Assembly: GCA_965652565.1 (NCBI GenBank)
Contig: CBFGWL010000002.1
Coordinates: forward strand, 1-64,000
DNA: 64,000 nt
From: RSA11 sp965652565
Lineage (GTDB): Bacteria > Actinomycetota > Thermoleophilia > Solirubrobacterales > 70-9
Reading direction: 5' to 3'
The position numbers and the translations under genes are program-made. Position 1 is the stretch's first letter. Each line of letters starts with the position of its first letter. This document shows positions 53,679 to 63,448 of this stretch, piece by piece. The notes under the pieces are model-generated. The model was not told the origin of the DNA. It saw only the letters and a list, made by a program, of their open reading frames with translations, and searched no databases.

Positions 53679-56564
53679 GTGTCGGGGGAGCCAGCGAGTC
53701 GCGGGCGAGACGGCCGCCCGCGAGCGGTGGCGCCGCTGTTGGAGCGCGAGCCCCACCTCGGGGCGATCGACGAGCTGCTCGCCGCAGCCCGGTCCGCCTC
53801 CGGCGGGGGGCTCCGGTTCGTCGGTGCGCCGGGGCTCGGTAAGACGGCGCTGCTTGACGAGGCGGCTGCCCGCGCGGGGGCGTGCGGCATGCGGGTGCTG
53901 CGGGCGCGCGGCGAGGAGCTCGAGAGCGGGTTCGCGTGGGGCGTCGTGGTTCAGCTCTTCGGCGCGCTGGCTCGCGCGGACCACCCCGCGCTGGGTTCGG
54001 GGCCGGCCGCGCTCGCGCGGCGCCTCTTCGAGGAAGCGGACGGCGGCGCCGGGGAGGGCGACGCGCTCTTCCCGTTGCTGCACGGCTTGCACTGGCTGAG
54101 CGCCGATCTCGCCGACGAGTCGCCGCTCGCGCTCGTCATCGACGACGCGCAGGACTGCGATGCGGAGAGCGTGCGGTTCCTCGCCTACCTGCTGCCGCGG
54201 CTTGAGGGCGTGCGGATCGCCGTCGTCCTGGCGATGCGCCCGGCGACGCCGGCCCAGAATGTGGCGGCCGGGATGCTGGATCGCCTGCGCGACGAGCCTG
54301 CGGTCGCGACGTGGGAGCTGCGTCCGCTGAGCCCCGAGGCGGTGGGGGCGCTTGCGCGCGATCAGCTCGGAGCGTCGGGCCCGGCGTTCCGCGACGCGCT
54401 CGTGGCCGCCAGCGCGGGCAACCCGCTGTTCTGTCACGAGCTTCTCGACGAGATCCGTGCCGCGCGGCTGCAGCCCAACGAGCACGCGGTCGAAGCCCTG
54501 GGGGCCTTGCGTCCGAAGGCGCTTCGGCGCTCGATCCTGGCGCGGCTCAGGCGCGTGGGCGGGCGCGCAGAGGAGCTTGCTCGTGCCTTGACGGTGCTCG
54601 GGCCCCACGCCGACCGAGCGCTCGCGGCCTCGCTATCGGGTCTCAGCGCCCACGAGGTGGACGCGACGGCGCTTGCGATGGCGGACGCGGGCCTGCTGGC
54701 GCTCGACGCTGATCTGCGCTTCTCGCATCCGCTCGTCGACGAGGTGATTCGCGACCAGCTGTCTCCGCGGGATCTGCGTTGCGCACACACCGCGGCCGCG
54801 CGCCTTCTGGCGGAGGCGGGCGCGGCACCTGAGCGGGTGGCCGCGCATCTGCTCGCCGGCGAGCCGACGCGCGAGCCGTGGGCGACCCGCTCCCTGTTGT
54901 CAGCGGCGCGCCACGCGCTCGGGCGCTCGGCACCGGTCCACGCCGTGCAGCTGCTGCGCCGCGTAGTCGATCTGATCCCGGCCGGCGTCGAGCGCGCGGA
55001 GATCCTGCTGGCGCTCGGGCGTGCCGAGGCGTCGGCGGGGGAGGCGGGTGCAGCACAGCGTTTTCGTGAGGCGCTTCGGTTCTTGCCGCGCGAACCGGCG
55101 TCGGCCCGAGTGGTGCTCGAGATCGCCGAGTCCCTTTACGAGGGCGGGCATTTCGGTGAGGCCGCCGAGGCCTTCGCGCTGGGCCTGGACCTGCTCGGCG
55201 AGCTGCCGGCCGGCGAGCCCGACCAGGTCATCGAGGCGCGGCTACTGGCCGGCCTCAACACCGCTTGCCTGCTTGGCACGGGGGCTCACCCCGCCCGCGT
55301 GGCGAGCCGCCTTGCTGAGCTCACCGAACGCGACGACGCAGCGGATCCGGGGCTCGCCGATCGCGTGTTGCTCGCGATGGCGGCGGGGGAGCAGGCGCTC
55401 GGCGTCGACGTGCCGCGCGATCGCGTGCTCGCCCTGGCGGAGCGCGCGCTCGCCGGCCTGCCCTCCGCAGCGCCGCTGGGCCGCGCGGTGCTCGAGCCGC
55501 TGACGGCGGCGCTCGTCTTCTGCGACGCGCAGGACCGTGCGATCGAGATCCTCGACGAGGTGATCGCCGCCGCGCGCGCCGAGGGCAACCTGGCCGCCTT
55601 CGTCAGCCTCCAGATGATCAGGGCGAACGCGGCGCTCACACAGGGCGAGCTCGCCAACGCGGCGGCCGAGGCCACGGAGTCGGTGAGGGTGGCGGTGGAG
55701 ATGCCGTCCGCGAGCACGCAGGCGGTGGCGCCCGCCCGGTACGTGCTTGCCCGGGCGCTGCTGGAGCGCGGGGATCTCGAGGGGGCCTCCGTCGCGGTCG
55801 ACGTTCCCGGCGCGGAGCAGCGCTGGGGCGGCTCGCCGCTCTTCGGCTGGTTCTGCGATGCGCTCGGCCGGGTGAGCCTGGCGCACGGCGACCCGGCGGC
55901 GGCGCTGGCGGCGTTTCGGGCCGCCGGCGAGCGGTTCGCGGCGGCGGGCGGTTCCGGGGCCTTCTGTGACTGGCGCTCCGGCGCCGCGCTCGCCGCTTTG
56001 GCTCTCGGTGAGCACGAGGAGGCCTTACGGCTCGCGGCCGAGGAGGAGCGCTTGACGATGGCGTTCGGCGCGCCGCGGGCGATCTCGATCGCGCTGCGGG
56101 CCCGCGCGCGGCTCACTGACGATGCCGGGGAGGCGATCGAGCTGCTCGAGCGTGCGCGCGAGACGGTCGGCGACTGCCCCGCCGCGCTCGAGCGGGCACA
56201 CGTCGAGTACGAGCTGGGCGCCGCCCTGCGTCGATCCGGTCGCCGCCGCGACAGCCGCGGCCACCTGCGCGCGGCCCTCGAGGGCGCCCGCCGGTGCGGA
56301 GCGCTTCCGCTCGTGTCGCGCGCGGTCGCCGAGCTCGAGGCGTCCGGCGCCCGGCGGCCGCAGCTGCCGCTCAGCGGTCCGCAGGCCCTCACGCCCTCCG
56401 AGCTGCGGGTGGCGCGCATGGCCGCGGACGGCATGAGCAACCGCGAGATCGCGCAGGCCCTGTTCGTCACCCGCAAGACCGTCGAGGTCCACCTGACGAG
56501 CGCGTACCGCAAGCTCGACATCGGCGGGCGCCGCCAGCTCGCCGCGGCACTGGCCCGGTCCTGA
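53679..56564 (+). CDS. LAL-type LuxR transcriptional regulator (AAA ATPase plus TPR-like plus HTH)
   Basis: 961 residues. An N-terminal STAND/AAA ATPase (Walker A GAPGLGKTALLDEAA at about 49-56, Walker B ALVIDDAQD) is followed by a long helical repeat region (about 370-860, degenerate TPR). The C-terminal LuxR HTH is LTPSELRVARMAADGMSNRE. These are signal-integrating activators that oligomerise on ATP and inducer binding. The start is GTG 53679. The secreted protein and lipoprotein genes 81 nt downstream on the same strand are plausible targets. Confidence 0.9.
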   Translation: MSGEPASRGRDGRPRAVAPLLEREPHLGAIDELLAAARSASGGGLRFVGAPGLGKTALLDEAAARAGACGMRVLRARGEELESGFAWGVVVQLFGALARADHPALGSGPAALARRLFEEADGGAGEGDALFPLLHGLHWLSADLADESPLALVIDDAQDCDAESVRFLAYLLPRLEGVRIAVVLAMRPATPAQNVAAGMLDRLRDEPAVATWELRPLSPEAVGALARDQLGASGPAFRDALVAASAGNPLFCHELLDEIRAARLQPNEHAVEALGALRPKALRRSILARLRRVGGRAEELARALTVLGPHADRALAASLSGLSAHEVDATALAMADAGLLALDADLRFSHPLVDEVIRDQLSPRDLRCAHTAAARLLAEAGAAPERVAAHLLAGEPTREPWATRSLLSAARHALGRSAPVHAVQLLRRVVDLIPAGVERAEILLALGRAEASAGEAGAAQRFREALRFLPREPASARVVLEIAESLYEGGHFGEAAEAFALGLDLLGELPAGEPDQVIEARLLAGLNTACLLGTGAHPARVASRLAELTERDDAADPGLADRVLLAMAAGEQALGVDVPRDRVLALAERALAGLPSAAPLGRAVLEPLTAALVFCDAQDRAIEILDEVIAAARAEGNLAAFVSLQMIRANAALTQGELANAAAEATESVRVAVEMPSASTQAVAPARYVLARALLERGDLEGASVAVDVPGAEQRWGGSPLFGWFCDALGRVSLAHGDPAAALAAFRAAGERFAAAGGSGAFCDWRSGAALAALALGEHEEALRLAAEEERLTMAFGAPRAISIALRARARLTDDAGEAIELLERARETVGDCPAALERAHVEYELGAALRRSGRRRDSRGHLRAALEGARRCGALPLVSRAVAELEASGARRPQLPLSGPQALTPSELRVARMAADGMSNREIAQALFVTRKTVEVHLTSAYRKLDIGGRRQLAAALARS

Positions 56565-56590
56565 GCGCCCTTCCGAGGAGGGGCCCAAGT

Positions 56591-56607
56591 TTGGGGTGGG
56601 TCCCCAA
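56591..56607. promoter_or_regulatory. Short inverted repeat after the LAL regulator
   Basis: TTGGGG (56591-56596), 5 nt, CCCCAA (56602-56607). It lies in the gap before the beta-helix gene. It could be a weak hairpin at the end of the regulator message or an operator for the downstream operon. Confidence 0.3.
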
Positions 56608-56644
56608 TGCCAGGCCGGCTGCGTGACCGTAGGGTGCCTCGACG

Positions 56645-58201
56645 ATGGGCGGGACCCGGGTGCGGATGGTCTGCGGGGCGGCGGTGATCGCTGCCTGCGT
56701 GCTCGCGGCAAGCGAGGCCGCCGCGGCGACGCGCTACGCGAGCCCGACGGGCGACGCCTCCAATACCGCCTGCCCGCAGAACGATCCCTGCGACATCGAC
56801 ACCGCAGTCGAGCACGCCTCGGTTCAGGACGGCGATGTGGTCATCGTCGCCGCGGGCACCTACGTGCCCGCGCCCGAGCCGGGCCAGGCGGCGCTCAGCA
56901 CGTTCAAGAGCATCACGATCCAGGGCGCCGACGGCTCCCGTCCGGTGATCCAGTCGAGCGCGACCTACACCCTCAGCACGCGCGGGGAGGACGCCACCGT
57001 CCGCAACCTTCGCGTGGTCAGCACGAGCACGTCCGGCGCGGGTGTCGCCGTCGCCTCCGACGGCGGCGTCATCGACCGGGTGATCGCGGAGGCCGGCGCG
57101 GGCTCGGCCTGTGAGCTCGGGTCGTCGGGCGAGCACGGCGGTGGAGCGCGGCTCACCAACTCGATCTGCGTGTCCACCGGCGGCTACGGCGTTCTCCTGG
57201 CGGGCCACCCGGACTCGATCGGCGTGAACCACGCGCTGGTAGCCGTCACCGCCGTCGGCTACGCCGCCGGGGTGCGGATCGTCTCGGGCGGCACCGGCCT
57301 GGTGACGGTGACGGCGCACAACACGATCGCCGACGGCACGGGCCCGGTCGACCGTGACGTTGCCGGCTACGCGTTCGACACCTCATCCGCCGTCATCGGG
57401 TTACAGAGCTCCGCGTACGTCACGACCTCCTCCGGGGGCCCCGGCACCGTGGAGATCAACGACCTGGGCGGCCGGGTCCAGGCCGCGCCGCAGTTCGTCG
57501 ACGCCCCCGGGGGTGACTACCACCAGGCGCCGGGCTCGCCCACGATCAACGCGGGGAGCAACGCGGCTCCACACCTGGGAGCGGTGGACATCGACGGCGA
57601 CCCGCGGATCGCCGACGGCGTCGTCGACATCGGCGCCGACGAGCGCGACCGCGCGCCCTCGGTGACGATCACCGAAGGACCGCCCGCGGGCGGGCTCACC
57701 AACGACCCGACGCCCACGTTCGAGTTCTCGGCCGACGAGCCTGGCGTCACGTTCACCTGCATCTACGGGCCCGCCTCGAACACGATCTTCTTCCCGTCCC
57801 TGTGCGCTTCGCCCCTCACCGTGGCCGCGCAGCCCGACGGCATCTACAAGTTCGGCGTGACGGCGACCGACTCGCTTTCGCAGACCGGCTACGCCGAGCG
57901 CGTCTTCGAGATCGACACGCGGGCGCCTGAGACCGAGATCACGCGCGGCCCGAAGCGGCGGATGACGACCCGCAAGCGCAAGGTGCGCGTCGCCTTCCGG
58001 TTCGCAGCGAGCGAGCCCGCCGGCTTCGAGTGCCGGCTGAACAAGAAGAAGTGGAAGCCGTGCACGAGTCCGGCCCGCTTCAAGGTCCGGGCGAAGCCCC
58101 GCGCCAAGCGCCACGTCTTCCGGGTGCGGGGGAGCGATGCGGCCGGCAACGCGGACCCGAAGCCCGCCCGATCGGCGTTCAGACTCAGGAGGAAGAAGTG
58201 A
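56645..58201 (+). CDS. Secreted beta-helix protein with Ig-like domains and basic tail
   Basis: 518 residues. Signal peptide (VIAACVLAASEAAAA); a beta-helix of the choice-of-anchor-Q type (about 30-330; RYASPTGDASNT, DGDVVIVAAGTYV, SPTINAGSN, DIGADERD); then two Ig/bacterial-surface-like domains (PTPTFEFSADEPGVTFTC, RKRKVRVAFRFAASEPAGFEC). It ends FRLRRKK. Extracellular or surface-bound by charge. The stop overlaps the lipoprotein GTG. Confidence 0.75.
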   Translation: MGGTRVRMVCGAAVIAACVLAASEAAAATRYASPTGDASNTACPQNDPCDIDTAVEHASVQDGDVVIVAAGTYVPAPEPGQAALSTFKSITIQGADGSRPVIQSSATYTLSTRGEDATVRNLRVVSTSTSGAGVAVASDGGVIDRVIAEAGAGSACELGSSGEHGGGARLTNSICVSTGGYGVLLAGHPDSIGVNHALVAVTAVGYAAGVRIVSGGTGLVTVTAHNTIADGTGPVDRDVAGYAFDTSSAVIGLQSSAYVTTSSGGPGTVEINDLGGRVQAAPQFVDAPGGDYHQAPGSPTINAGSNAAPHLGAVDIDGDPRIADGVVDIGADERDRAPSVTITEGPPAGGLTNDPTPTFEFSADEPGVTFTCIYGPASNTIFFPSLCASPLTVAAQPDGIYKFGVTATDSLSQTGYAERVFEIDTRAPETEITRGPKRRMTTRKRKVRVAFRFAASEPAGFECRLNKKKWKPCTSPARFKVRAKPRAKRHVFRVRGSDAAGNADPKPARSAFRLRRKK

Positions 58202-58641
58202 GGTTCGGGCGAGTCATGGCGTGCTCGGCACTGCTCGCGACGTTGCTGCTCGCCGGTTGCGGCGGTGACGACGGCGACGCAGCTGACCCGGCAGCGGCCG
58301 CGGGCGATCCGAGCGCGCCGGTCAGTGGCGTCGAGGCCGAGCCGCCGCGCAAGGTCAAGTCCTGTCTCGAACGGGCGGGCCTCACGGTCGAGACCCAGGG
58401 CGCGGGCGATGAGGTCGCCGGAGCGACCGGGATCACCGATCAGCTGAGCGTGATCTCCGCCTCCGGGGGCGCGGGCTCGATCGTCTACTTCGAGACCGAG
58501 GAGCAGGCGATCACCGCGCACCAGGCCGAGCTCGACAACCAGGAACCGGGTTCAGTCATCGCTCGCAAGGGCGCCGCTTACTACGTCTACGCCGGGGACG
58601 ACATGCAGGCGGGTGGCGCCGCGATCCGCGGCTGCCTGTAG
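58198..58641 (+). CDS. Small lipoprotein
   Basis: 147 residues. Lipobox LLLAGCGGD, an acidic/Ala linker (DDGDAADPAAAAGDP), then a compact domain with two Cys (KSCLERAGLTVE, AIRGCL). The GTG start lies within the preceding stop, and AGGAGGAA sits inside the upstream gene's last codons. Another ATG at 58216 is possible. It is co-expressed with the beta-helix protein. Unknown function; probably binds an envelope or extracellular partner. Confidence 0.7.
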   Translation: MRFGRVMACSALLATLLLAGCGGDDGDAADPAAAAGDPSAPVSGVEAEPPRKVKSCLERAGLTVETQGAGDEVAGATGITDQLSVISASGGAGSIVYFETEEQAITAHQAELDNQEPGSVIARKGAAYYVYAGDDMQAGGAAIRGCL

Positions 58642-58821
58642 CGCCGCGGGCCCCGTGGGGCCGAGTCCGCGCACTCGAGCCGCGATGGCAAAAACTCAAG
58701 GACGCCCAGCCTGGGCACCGCTATGTGCGACCGCAAACACTTTCTTCGCCGTTTGCTCATAAACCGGTTCGGGTAGGTACCCAGCGCCCCCCGAAGCCAA
58801 CTTCCAAGGAGGAGAAGGCAG

Positions 58822-60957
58822 ATGCGCTTAGCGCTTCCTGCGTGCCCACGCCTGGGCGCGAAGGTCGGTGTAGCGATGGTGTGTGCGGTCGCCGCCGGGC
58901 TCTTCGCACTGAGCCCCGCGGCCTCCGCTCAAGCGCCGCCGGACGAGCATTTCGAGAAGGTCACCCTGAACGACCGGCCGGGCGAGCCGATGGACCTCGC
59001 CGTCCTGCCGGACGGCCGCGTGCTGCACACGACGCGCGCGGGTCAGGTGTGGCTCCACGACCCGAAGACGGGCGTGAACAGCCTCGCCGCCGAGCTCGAC
59101 GTCTACGAGCACGATGAGGAAGGCCTGCAGAGCGTCGCGCTGGACCCAAAGTTCAAGTCGAACAAGTGGGTCTACCTCTACTACTCGCCGCCGCTCGACA
59201 CTCCCGTGGACGATCCGGTGACCCCGGTGAACGAGGGCGACGCTCCGGAGACGGGCGAGCCCGCGGACTGGGAGCCGTATGAGGGCGTCATCCGTCTCTC
59301 GCGCTTCAAGCTGCGCCGCGACAAGATCGACCTCGACAGCGAGGAGCAGATCATCGACATTCCGGTCGACCGCGGCATCTGCTGCCACGTCGGCGGCGAC
59401 ATCGTCTTCGACGAGCACGGCAACCTGTACCTCGCGACCGGCGACGACTCCAACCCGTTCCAGTCGGACGGGTACGCGCCGATCGACGAGCGCCCGGATC
59501 GCCACCCCGCGTTCGACGCGCAGCGCAGTTCGGCGAACACGAACGACCTGCGCGGCAAGATCCTGCGGATCAAGCCGAAGCGCAAGGGCGGCGGCTACGA
59601 GATCCCGAGGGGCAACCTCTTCCCGGAAGGGACCGAGAAGACCAGGCCCGAGATCTACGCGATGGGCCTGCGCAACCCGTTCCGCATTGAGGCCGACCAG
59701 GAGCGCGGCGTTCTGTATGTGGCCGACTACTCGCCGGACGCCGGGGAGCCCGACCCCGAGCGCGGGCCCGCCGGCCACGGCAAGTGGCTCGTGCTCGACG
59801 AGCCGGGCAACTACGGCTGGCCCTACTGCGCGACGGCGGAGCTGCCCTACGTGGACTACGACTTCGCGACCGAGGAGTCCGGCGAGCCGTTCGACTGCGC
59901 GAACCCCGTGAACGATTCGCCGCGCAACACGGGCCTCACCGAGCTCCCGCCGGTTGAGCAGCCCGAGGTCTGGTACTCGTACGGGCCTTCGGAGGAGTTC
60001 CCCGAGCTCGACGGCGAGGGGGGCATCGCCCCGATGGCGGGTCCCGCCTACGACTACGACAAGCGCGTCGCCCGCGGCAAGAAGTCGGTGGCGTGGCCGC
60101 GCTACTACGACGGCAAGCCGCTCTTCTACGAGTGGGGCCGCGACACCCTGTTCGCCTTCGATCTCGGCAGGGACTTCTCGGTGAACGCGATCGAGCAGGT
60201 CCTGCCCGAGCTCGGCCCGGCGCGCGGGGAGGACGCCACCCTCGACAACGGCATGGACATCGAGTTCGGCCCGGACGGCGCCCTGTACACGCTCGAGTAC
60301 GGCGACGGGTACTTCAGCGAGAACCCGGATGCCCAGCTCGCGCGGATCGACTACATCGGCCCGAACGGCAACCACGCCCCGCAGGTGCAGGTGGCGGCCG
60401 ATCCGCCGAGCGCGCTCGAGCCGCCGCTCGAGGTTCAGTTCTCGAGCGAGGGGACGATCGACCCGGACGGCGATTCGCTGCGCTACCGCTGGGACCTCGA
60501 CGGTGACGGCAAGCTCGACTCGACGGAGCCGTCGCCGCAGTTCACGTACACGGAGGAGGGCGTCTACCGAGCCACCCTCAACGTGATCGACAAGCACGGG
60601 CGCTCGGCGGCGCAGTACGTCGACGTCATCGTCGGCAACCAGCCGCCGGAGATCGAGTTCCTCGCTCCCGAGGACGGCGCCGAGTTCCAGTTCGGCGACG
60701 CGATCGACTTCGAGGTGAACGTCACCGACGAGGCCGAGGTCGACTGCAGCTCCGTGCAGGTCCACTACATCGTGGGCCACGACCGGCACGGTCATCCGCA
60801 GACGACGGCCAGTGGGTGCTCGGGCACGATCCAGACCCAGCCCATCGATGGCCACGACCCCTCGGAGGGGAACATCACCGGCGTCTTCGTGGCGGAGTAC
60901 ACCGACCCGGGCGGCCTCACGGGCAGCGCCCAGGTGGTGCTCCAGGCCACGGGCTAA
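58822..60957 (+). CDS. Secreted PQQ-type glucose/sorbosone dehydrogenase-fold protein with PKD domain
   Basis: 711 residues. Signal peptide ends ASAQA. A six-bladed propeller of the soluble GDH/sorbosone dehydrogenase family (about 40-515) contains EEGLQSVALDPKF, GICCHVGGDIVFDEHGNLYL, NDLRGKILRI and GLRNPFRIE. A PKD domain (about 525-610; FSSEGTIDPDGDSLRYRWDLDGDG) and a second Ig-like module follow. Such PKD fusions probably bind polysaccharide and oxidise sugars extracellularly. Whether PQQ is used here cannot be told. AAGGAGGAG precedes the ATG. The 58642-58821 gap holds only small hairpins. Confidence 0.82.
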   Translation: MRLALPACPRLGAKVGVAMVCAVAAGLFALSPAASAQAPPDEHFEKVTLNDRPGEPMDLAVLPDGRVLHTTRAGQVWLHDPKTGVNSLAAELDVYEHDEEGLQSVALDPKFKSNKWVYLYYSPPLDTPVDDPVTPVNEGDAPETGEPADWEPYEGVIRLSRFKLRRDKIDLDSEEQIIDIPVDRGICCHVGGDIVFDEHGNLYLATGDDSNPFQSDGYAPIDERPDRHPAFDAQRSSANTNDLRGKILRIKPKRKGGGYEIPRGNLFPEGTEKTRPEIYAMGLRNPFRIEADQERGVLYVADYSPDAGEPDPERGPAGHGKWLVLDEPGNYGWPYCATAELPYVDYDFATEESGEPFDCANPVNDSPRNTGLTELPPVEQPEVWYSYGPSEEFPELDGEGGIAPMAGPAYDYDKRVARGKKSVAWPRYYDGKPLFYEWGRDTLFAFDLGRDFSVNAIEQVLPELGPARGEDATLDNGMDIEFGPDGALYTLEYGDGYFSENPDAQLARIDYIGPNGNHAPQVQVAADPPSALEPPLEVQFSSEGTIDPDGDSLRYRWDLDGDGKLDSTEPSPQFTYTEEGVYRATLNVIDKHGRSAAQYVDVIVGNQPPEIEFLAPEDGAEFQFGDAIDFEVNVTDEAEVDCSSVQVHYIVGHDRHGHPQTTASGCSGTIQTQPIDGHDPSEGNITGVFVAEYTDPGGLTGSAQVVLQATG

Positions 60958-60986
60958 CTCACATCCACAACCCCTCAGTCCCCCGA

Positions 60987-61030
60987 CGCGACGGCGTCCG
61001 CCAAGGAACAGGCGGGCGCCGTTCGCGTTT
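60987..61030 (+). terminator. Imperfect hairpin after the sugar dehydrogenase gene
   Basis: CGCGACGGCGTCCGCC (60987-61002) pairs with GGCGGGCGCCGTTCGCG (61011-61027) with one bulge and one mismatch, followed by TTTCGG. Long, stable stem with a weak U-tract. Confidence 0.55.
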
Positions 61031-61091
61031 CGGTGTGCGAATCGGCCCGGTGGCGCTATGTAGCCTTGCCCGCGCGACTTAAGGAGGCTTG

Positions 61092-62405
61092 ATGGCAGAC
61101 GAACTGTGGGGCGGCGAGACCGCCAAGGCGATCGACAACTTCCCGGTCTCGGGGCAGCGGATCCCGACGCCGGTGATCCGCGCGCTGGGCCGGATCAAGG
61201 CGGCGGCCGCGCGGGCGAACAAGGAGCTGGGCCTGCTCGACGGCGAGCTCGCCGATCGGATCGCTGCCGCGGCCGACGCGGTGGCGCGCGGCGAGCACGA
61301 CGACCAGTTCCCCGTCGACGTCTTCCAGACGGGGTCGGGCACGTCGTCGAACATGAACGCCAACGAGGTGATCGCCAACCTCGCCGGCGATCCCGCCCAC
61401 CCGAACGACCACGTGAACCGCGGGCAGTCGTCGAACGACGTCTTCCCGTCGGCCGTCCACCTCGCCGCGCTCGGCGAGGTCACGGACGACCTGCTGCCCT
61501 CGATGGAGGGGCTCGCCGACGTGCTGAACGCGAAGGCCGGCGAGTACGCCGACCTCGTCAAGTCGGGCCGCACGCACCTCATGGACGCCGTGCCGGTGAC
61601 CCTCGGCCAGGAGTTCGCCGGTTACGCCGCGCAGATCACGCTGGGCATCGAACGCGTGCGCGCCACGCTCGGCCGCGTCGGGCAGCTGCCCCTGGGCGGC
61701 ACCGCCACGGGCACCGGCCTCAACACGCACGAGCGCTTCGCCGAGCTCGCTCTGCAGCTGATCGCCGATGAGACCGGGCTCGAGGTCTCCCAGCCGCTCG
61801 ATCGCTTCGAGGCCCAGGCGAACCGCGACGCGCTGGTCGAGCTCTCCGGCGCGCTCAAGGTCGTCGCGGTCTCGCTGATCAAGATCGCCAACGACCTGGC
61901 GCTGATGGGTTCCGGCCCGCGCGCGGGGCTCGCCGAGCTCCGCCTGCCGGAGCTCCAGAAGGGCAGCTCGATCATGCCGGGCAAGGTGAACCCGGTGATC
62001 CCCGAGGTCGTGATCCAGGTGGGCGATCAGGTGATCGGCAACGACGCGGCGATCACGGCCGCCGGCTCGCAGGGCCAGTTCGAGCTGAACGTGCGCGTGC
62101 CGCTGATCGCGCGCAACCTGCTCGACTCGATCAAGCTGCTGGCCGCCGCCTGCCGCCTACTCAACGAGAAGTGCGTCGCGGGCATCGAGCCGAATCACGA
62201 GTCCCTGCAAGCCTACGCGGAGTCGAACCTCCAGGTGGCGACCGCGCTCAACCCGATCATCGGCTACGACCGCGCTACGGAGATCGTCAAGGAGGCCGCG
62301 GCGAGCGGCCGCAACGTGCGCGACGTCGCCATCGAGAAGGGCGTGGACGCCGACCAGCTCGACGAGGCGCTCGACTACAAGGCGCTCGCGCGCCCGCACG
62401 GCTAG
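61092..62405 (+). CDS. fumC: Fumarate hydratase, class II
   Basis: 437 residues. GSSIMPGKVNP (signature loop), SSNDVFPSAVH, SGRTHLMDAVPVTLGQE and QTGSGTSSNMN confirm class II fumarase. It interconverts fumarate and malate in the TCA cycle without an Fe-S cluster. AAGGAGG (61080-61086) fits ATG 61092 better than TTG 61089. Confidence 0.95.
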   Translation: MADELWGGETAKAIDNFPVSGQRIPTPVIRALGRIKAAAARANKELGLLDGELADRIAAAADAVARGEHDDQFPVDVFQTGSGTSSNMNANEVIANLAGDPAHPNDHVNRGQSSNDVFPSAVHLAALGEVTDDLLPSMEGLADVLNAKAGEYADLVKSGRTHLMDAVPVTLGQEFAGYAAQITLGIERVRATLGRVGQLPLGGTATGTGLNTHERFAELALQLIADETGLEVSQPLDRFEAQANRDALVELSGALKVVAVSLIKIANDLALMGSGPRAGLAELRLPELQKGSSIMPGKVNPVIPEVVIQVGDQVIGNDAAITAAGSQGQFELNVRVPLIARNLLDSIKLLAAACRLLNEKCVAGIEPNHESLQAYAESNLQVATALNPIIGYDRATEIVKEAAASGRNVRDVAIEKGVDADQLDEALDYKALARPHG

Positions 62406-62419
62406 GACGGGCCGGCACG

Positions 62420-63394
62420 GTGGCGCTGGGGGGAGGCAGGCTCGCGCGAATCGCGCTGGGGGCGGCGCTCGCCCTCGGCGCGGTCGCGCTCGCGCTGTTC
62501 GTGGCGGCGCGCGGCGGCGCGGGCGATGCGGGCGCCGCCTTGGTCCAGGCTGACGAGCTGTCGGCGGATCAGGAGCGTGCCGCGCAGGCACGGCCCAGGC
62601 GGCGCGAGCTACCGCGCGGCGGCTACAGCGTGCTGCCGCAGTACCGCCCGATCGGGTTCTACGGCGCGCCGCAGTCGCCCGAGCTCGGCGAGCTCGGGAT
62701 CGGCTCGCCGGAGAGCGCGGCCAAGCGCCTGCGCAAGCAGATCAGGCCCTACAAGAAGCTCGCCAAGAAACCGATCTACCCGCTGTTCGAGCTACTGGGC
62801 ACGATCGCGCTCGCCGGGCCCGGGAAAGACGGTCTCTACCGCGCGCGCCAGCCGAACCGCATCATCCGCCGCTACGCCAAGGTCGCCCGCGAACGGCGCC
62901 TGTACCTGCTGCTCGACATCCAGCCGGGACGGGCGCGGTTCATCGACGAAGTCAAGCACCTGCGCAAGTGGCTGCGGCGCCCCAACGTCTCGATCGCGCT
63001 CGACCCCGAGTGGAACATGGGCCGCAACGGAGTGCCCGGGAAGCGCATCGGCAGCGTGCACGCGGGCATGATCAACCGGGTCACGCTGTATCTGAACCGG
63101 CTCATCCGGCGCCATCGGCTGCCCGACAAGCTGGTCGTCGTGCACCAGTTCACGGACTCGATGATCCGCGCGAAGCACAAGCTCAAGCAGCGCAGCCGGA
63201 TCGATCTGGTCCTCAACGCCGACGGCTTCGGCACCCCGGGGCAGAAGCGCCAGAAGTACAAGGAGCTCGCTCCGCGCAAGGGCTCCTGGAAGCGCCCCGG
63301 GTTCAAGCTCTTCTACAAGGAAGACACGAACTTGATGAGCCCGCGCGAGGTCATGCGGCTGCGCCCGAAGCCGAGCTTCATCGTCTACGAGTAA
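62420..63394 (+). CDS. Exported protein with a basic N-terminal linker and conserved barrel-like domain
   Basis: 324 residues. An N-terminal signal-anchor (about 9-36; ALGAALALGAVALALFVAA) is followed by a Gln/Arg-rich linker and a globular domain with alternating strands and helices: PIYPLFELLGTIAL, RLYLLLDIQPGRARF, VSIALDPEWNMG, KLVVVHQFTDSMI, RIDLVLNADGFG. The pattern suggests a TIM barrel related to glycoside hydrolases, with D-x-x-W and Q/D candidates at strand ends. No named family is recognised. The GTG at 62420 is 15 nt after fumC. Confidence 0.65.
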   Translation: MALGGGRLARIALGAALALGAVALALFVAARGGAGDAGAALVQADELSADQERAAQARPRRRELPRGGYSVLPQYRPIGFYGAPQSPELGELGIGSPESAAKRLRKQIRPYKKLAKKPIYPLFELLGTIALAGPGKDGLYRARQPNRIIRRYAKVARERRLYLLLDIQPGRARFIDEVKHLRKWLRRPNVSIALDPEWNMGRNGVPGKRIGSVHAGMINRVTLYLNRLIRRHRLPDKLVVVHQFTDSMIRAKHKLKQRSRIDLVLNADGFGTPGQKRQKYKELAPRKGSWKRPGFKLFYKEDTNLMSPREVMRLRPKPSFIVYE

Positions 63395-63448
63395 GGGAGC
63401 GCCCGCCCGGAACGTTCCCCGTCGCCGCCAGGTGGGAACCTGTGCGTT

